DNA of 14,530 nt from Ornithomonoglobus_A sp034090805 (GTDB taxonomy: Bacteria > Bacillota > Clostridia > UBA1381): the NCBI GenBank assembly GCA_034090805.1, contig JAXDRV010000100.1, forward strand, positions 1-14,530, given 5' to 3'. How positions within the stretch are numbered: the first letter of the stretch is position 1; every line of letters begins with the position of its first letter. Shown in pieces: positions 12,963 through 14,530 of this stretch. Below the pieces are notes generated by a model. That model was given only the letters and a program-made list of their open reading frames with translations. It made no database searches and had not been told where the DNA came from. Made by a program: the position numbers and the translations under genes.

Positions 12963-14414
12963 ATGTTGATTTTTCAGCACGGATATGACTGCGAGTATGA
13001 AATGCGGCTTTTCGGAGGTTTGTTTTTCGGAGAGGACGAGGACGTGACCGTCTATTCGGATTTTAAAATAACGGACGGTATTATCGACGTCTACACGCAG
13101 ATAAATTACGGCGGGCAGGCATATTTTAACGATTTTGTGTTCGATTATAATGAGAATACATCTGATTATCGTGACAAAAATGATAAAAAGCTGATAAAAA
13201 AGGTGTATACCTGTGCCTGTACTAGGTCGTTTTGCGAATGTGCGCGCCAAATTCGGAGTGTAAATCTGCCGTGGGGAGTTATGTGCGGGATACGTCCGGC
13301 GAAAAATGTTCGTGAATTTAAGGAAAGCGGCTTAAATGATGAGCAGATTTTCAGAAGTCTTAAGAATATTTATGACGTGAGTGACGAAAAAGCGGAGCTT
13401 GCGATGCGTGTTGCAAAAAATGAGGAGCAGCTGCTCTCACGGATAGGAAAAAACAGCGTAAGCATATATATAGGGATACCGTTTTGTCCGACTCGCTGCC
13501 TCTACTGCTCATTTGTGTCAACGGATATAAGCGTGAGCGGGAAATATATGGACGAGTTCGTGGAAAAGCTGCTTCTTGAAATTGATAAAACTGCGGAAAT
13601 AATCGGAAAAATGGGCGCATATGTCGAAAATATATACATAGGCGGAGGAACTCCGACAACTCTTTCGGCTCAAATGCTTACGAAAATTTTCGAAAGGCTG
13701 CACACACACTTTGATTTTAATTTGATAAAGGAATTTACGCTTGAGGCGGGAAGGGTGGATACGATAACACGTGAAAAGCTGCTTGCCGCAAAAATGGGCG
13801 GAGTTGACAGAATAAGCATAAACCCGCAGACGATGAATAACGAAACGTTAAGGCGTGTTCGCCGAAGCCATGATGATAAAATGATTATCGAGTGCTTTAA
13901 AGAGGCGAGAGAGCTGGGGTTTGATAACATCAACATGGATTTGATTGCGGGACTTCCCGGAGAAACGCCGGAAATGTTCAAAAGCAGCCTTGACAGGATA
14001 ACGGAGCTTGACCCGGAAAATATAACTGTTCATTCGATGTGCGTCAAGCGTGCGGCGAATCTGAGGAGGACGGAAACGGTGCTTGCGGAGGCAGAGGTCA
14101 TGAACGAGATGCTTTCGTATACGCAGGAAATGATGAAAAAGACCGGCAGAGAGCCTTATTATATGTATCGGCAGAAGAATATTTCGGGAAATCTCGAAAA
14201 TGTGGGATATGCGAAGCCTGGGACGATGAGCACTTATAATATTAACATCATGGAGGAAAAACAGACGATAATAGCTCTTGGCGGAGGCGGCTCGACAAAG
14301 GTGGTTTCGGGCGGCAGAATAGAAAGAATATTTAATTTCAAGGATCCGTTAGAATATATACGGAGGTTTGATGAAATTCTTAAGAAAAAAGATGAAATAT
14401 TGAAAATTAGGTAG
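12963..14414 (+). CDS. hemZ: Coproporphyrinogen dehydrogenase HemZ (radical SAM)
   Basis: A 483-residue radical SAM protein of the HemZ subgroup, related to HemN/HemW. An N-terminal domain of about 165 residues unique to HemZ precedes the radical SAM core. The 4Fe-4S ligands are Cys175, Cys179 and Cys182 in IPFCPTRCLYCSF. IGGGTPTTL is the glycine-rich SAM-binding motif, followed by EAGRVDTIT, ISINPQTMN and MDLIAGLPGE, all typical of the HemN/HemW group. Annotated as oxygen-independent coproporphyrinogen III oxidase; many clostridial members are in organisms without full heme synthesis, so the true substrate is uncertain and a heme-chaperone-like role is possible. It begins 5 bp after the MBL gene with AAAGGAAT upstream. 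Its final AGG TAG codons coincide with the start of element copy C. Confidence 0.93.
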   Translation: MLIFQHGYDCEYEMRLFGGLFFGEDEDVTVYSDFKITDGIIDVYTQINYGGQAYFNDFVFDYNENTSDYRDKNDKKLIKKVYTCACTRSFCECARQIRSVNLPWGVMCGIRPAKNVREFKESGLNDEQIFRSLKNIYDVSDEKAELAMRVAKNEEQLLSRIGKNSVSIYIGIPFCPTRCLYCSFVSTDISVSGKYMDEFVEKLLLEIDKTAEIIGKMGAYVENIYIGGGTPTTLSAQMLTKIFERLHTHFDFNLIKEFTLEAGRVDTITREKLLAAKMGGVDRISINPQTMNNETLRRVRRSHDDKMIIECFKEARELGFDNINMDLIAGLPGETPEMFKSSLDRITELDPENITVHSMCVKRAANLRRTETVLAEAEVMNEMLSYTQEMMKKTGREPYYMYRQKNISGNLENVGYAKPGTMSTYNINIMEEKQTIIALGGGGSTKVVSGGRIERIFNFKDPLEYIRRFDEILKKKDEILKIR

Positions 14415-14530
14415 TTGTAAAATGTCGGTTGGGGATTTGAGAGTATTTTTGAGTTTATTCGTACTCAAACATCCCTTGCGGTAACTCGTCCGAACAAACT
14501 CAAAAACACTATTAAATCCTACAAGCTGTT
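14409..14530 (+). repeat. Dispersed inverted-ended repeat element, copy C (cut by window end)
   Basis: Begins AGGTAGTTGTAAAATGTC at 14409, overlapping the last codons of hemZ. Hairpin 1 has arms 14433-14461 and 14491-14519 and loop 14462-14490. The loop is identical to copy B over all 29 nt while the arms differ at several positions. The sequence runs off the window 11 nt after the hairpin, so the second half cannot be seen. Confidence 0.85.

Overview
The window looks like the replication-origin neighbourhood of a low-GC Clostridia-type Firmicute. The evidence is the AT-rich intergenic DNA, strong AGGAGG-like ribosome sites, near-consensus sigma-A promoters, a HemZ-type radical SAM protein, TrmK next to a Nif3-family protein, and a TM2 protein of the type common in Clostridia. 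I cannot name a genus. Apart from one tRNA, transcription diverges from about 6.64-6.87 kb: everything to the left is on the minus strand and everything to the right is on the plus strand, as expected near oriC.

Layout. 1-438 is non-coding or unrecognised DNA with a run of 20 G, a 27-bp palindrome and two hairpin terminators. 439-1117 (-) is a TM2/DUF2752 membrane-protein pair whose first gene carries an in-frame TAA after 13 codons. Further right on the minus strand are rsmA (16S rRNA dimethyltransferase), a Nif3-family metal protein, trmK (tRNA m1A22 methyltransferase), a multipass GT-C-like membrane protein, and ychF. On the plus strand are an OmpR-type response regulator and its histidine kinase, then dnaA, dnaN, an MBL-fold hydrolase and hemZ. 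A minus-strand tRNA-Thr(GGT) lies between the kinase and dnaA.

Origin. There are two DnaA-box clusters: about 4.03-4.33 kb, between trmK and the membrane-protein gene, and 10.9-11.16 kb, between dnaA and dnaN. The second also has a DnaA-trio-like run and a very AT-rich unwinding region. They lie about 6.6 kb apart on either side of the transcription divergence, which suggests a widely spaced bipartite origin. The usual dnaA neighbours (rpmH/rnpA upstream, recF/gyrB downstream) are absent.

Main novelty. A repeat family of about 250-330 bp with inverted ends is present in three copies: A 2997-3324 (-), B 9293-9548 (+) and C from 14409 past the window end (+). Each has a long hairpin with an unusually conserved 29-nt loop. 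A and B share a second inverted repeat whose centre differs between copies, and A carries an extra two-hairpin insert of about 92 bp. In copies A and C the element end overlaps the last Arg codon and stop codon of the upstream gene (trmK, hemZ). Copy B lies in the dnaA leader and is flanked by 9-bp direct repeats. I do not recognise the family.
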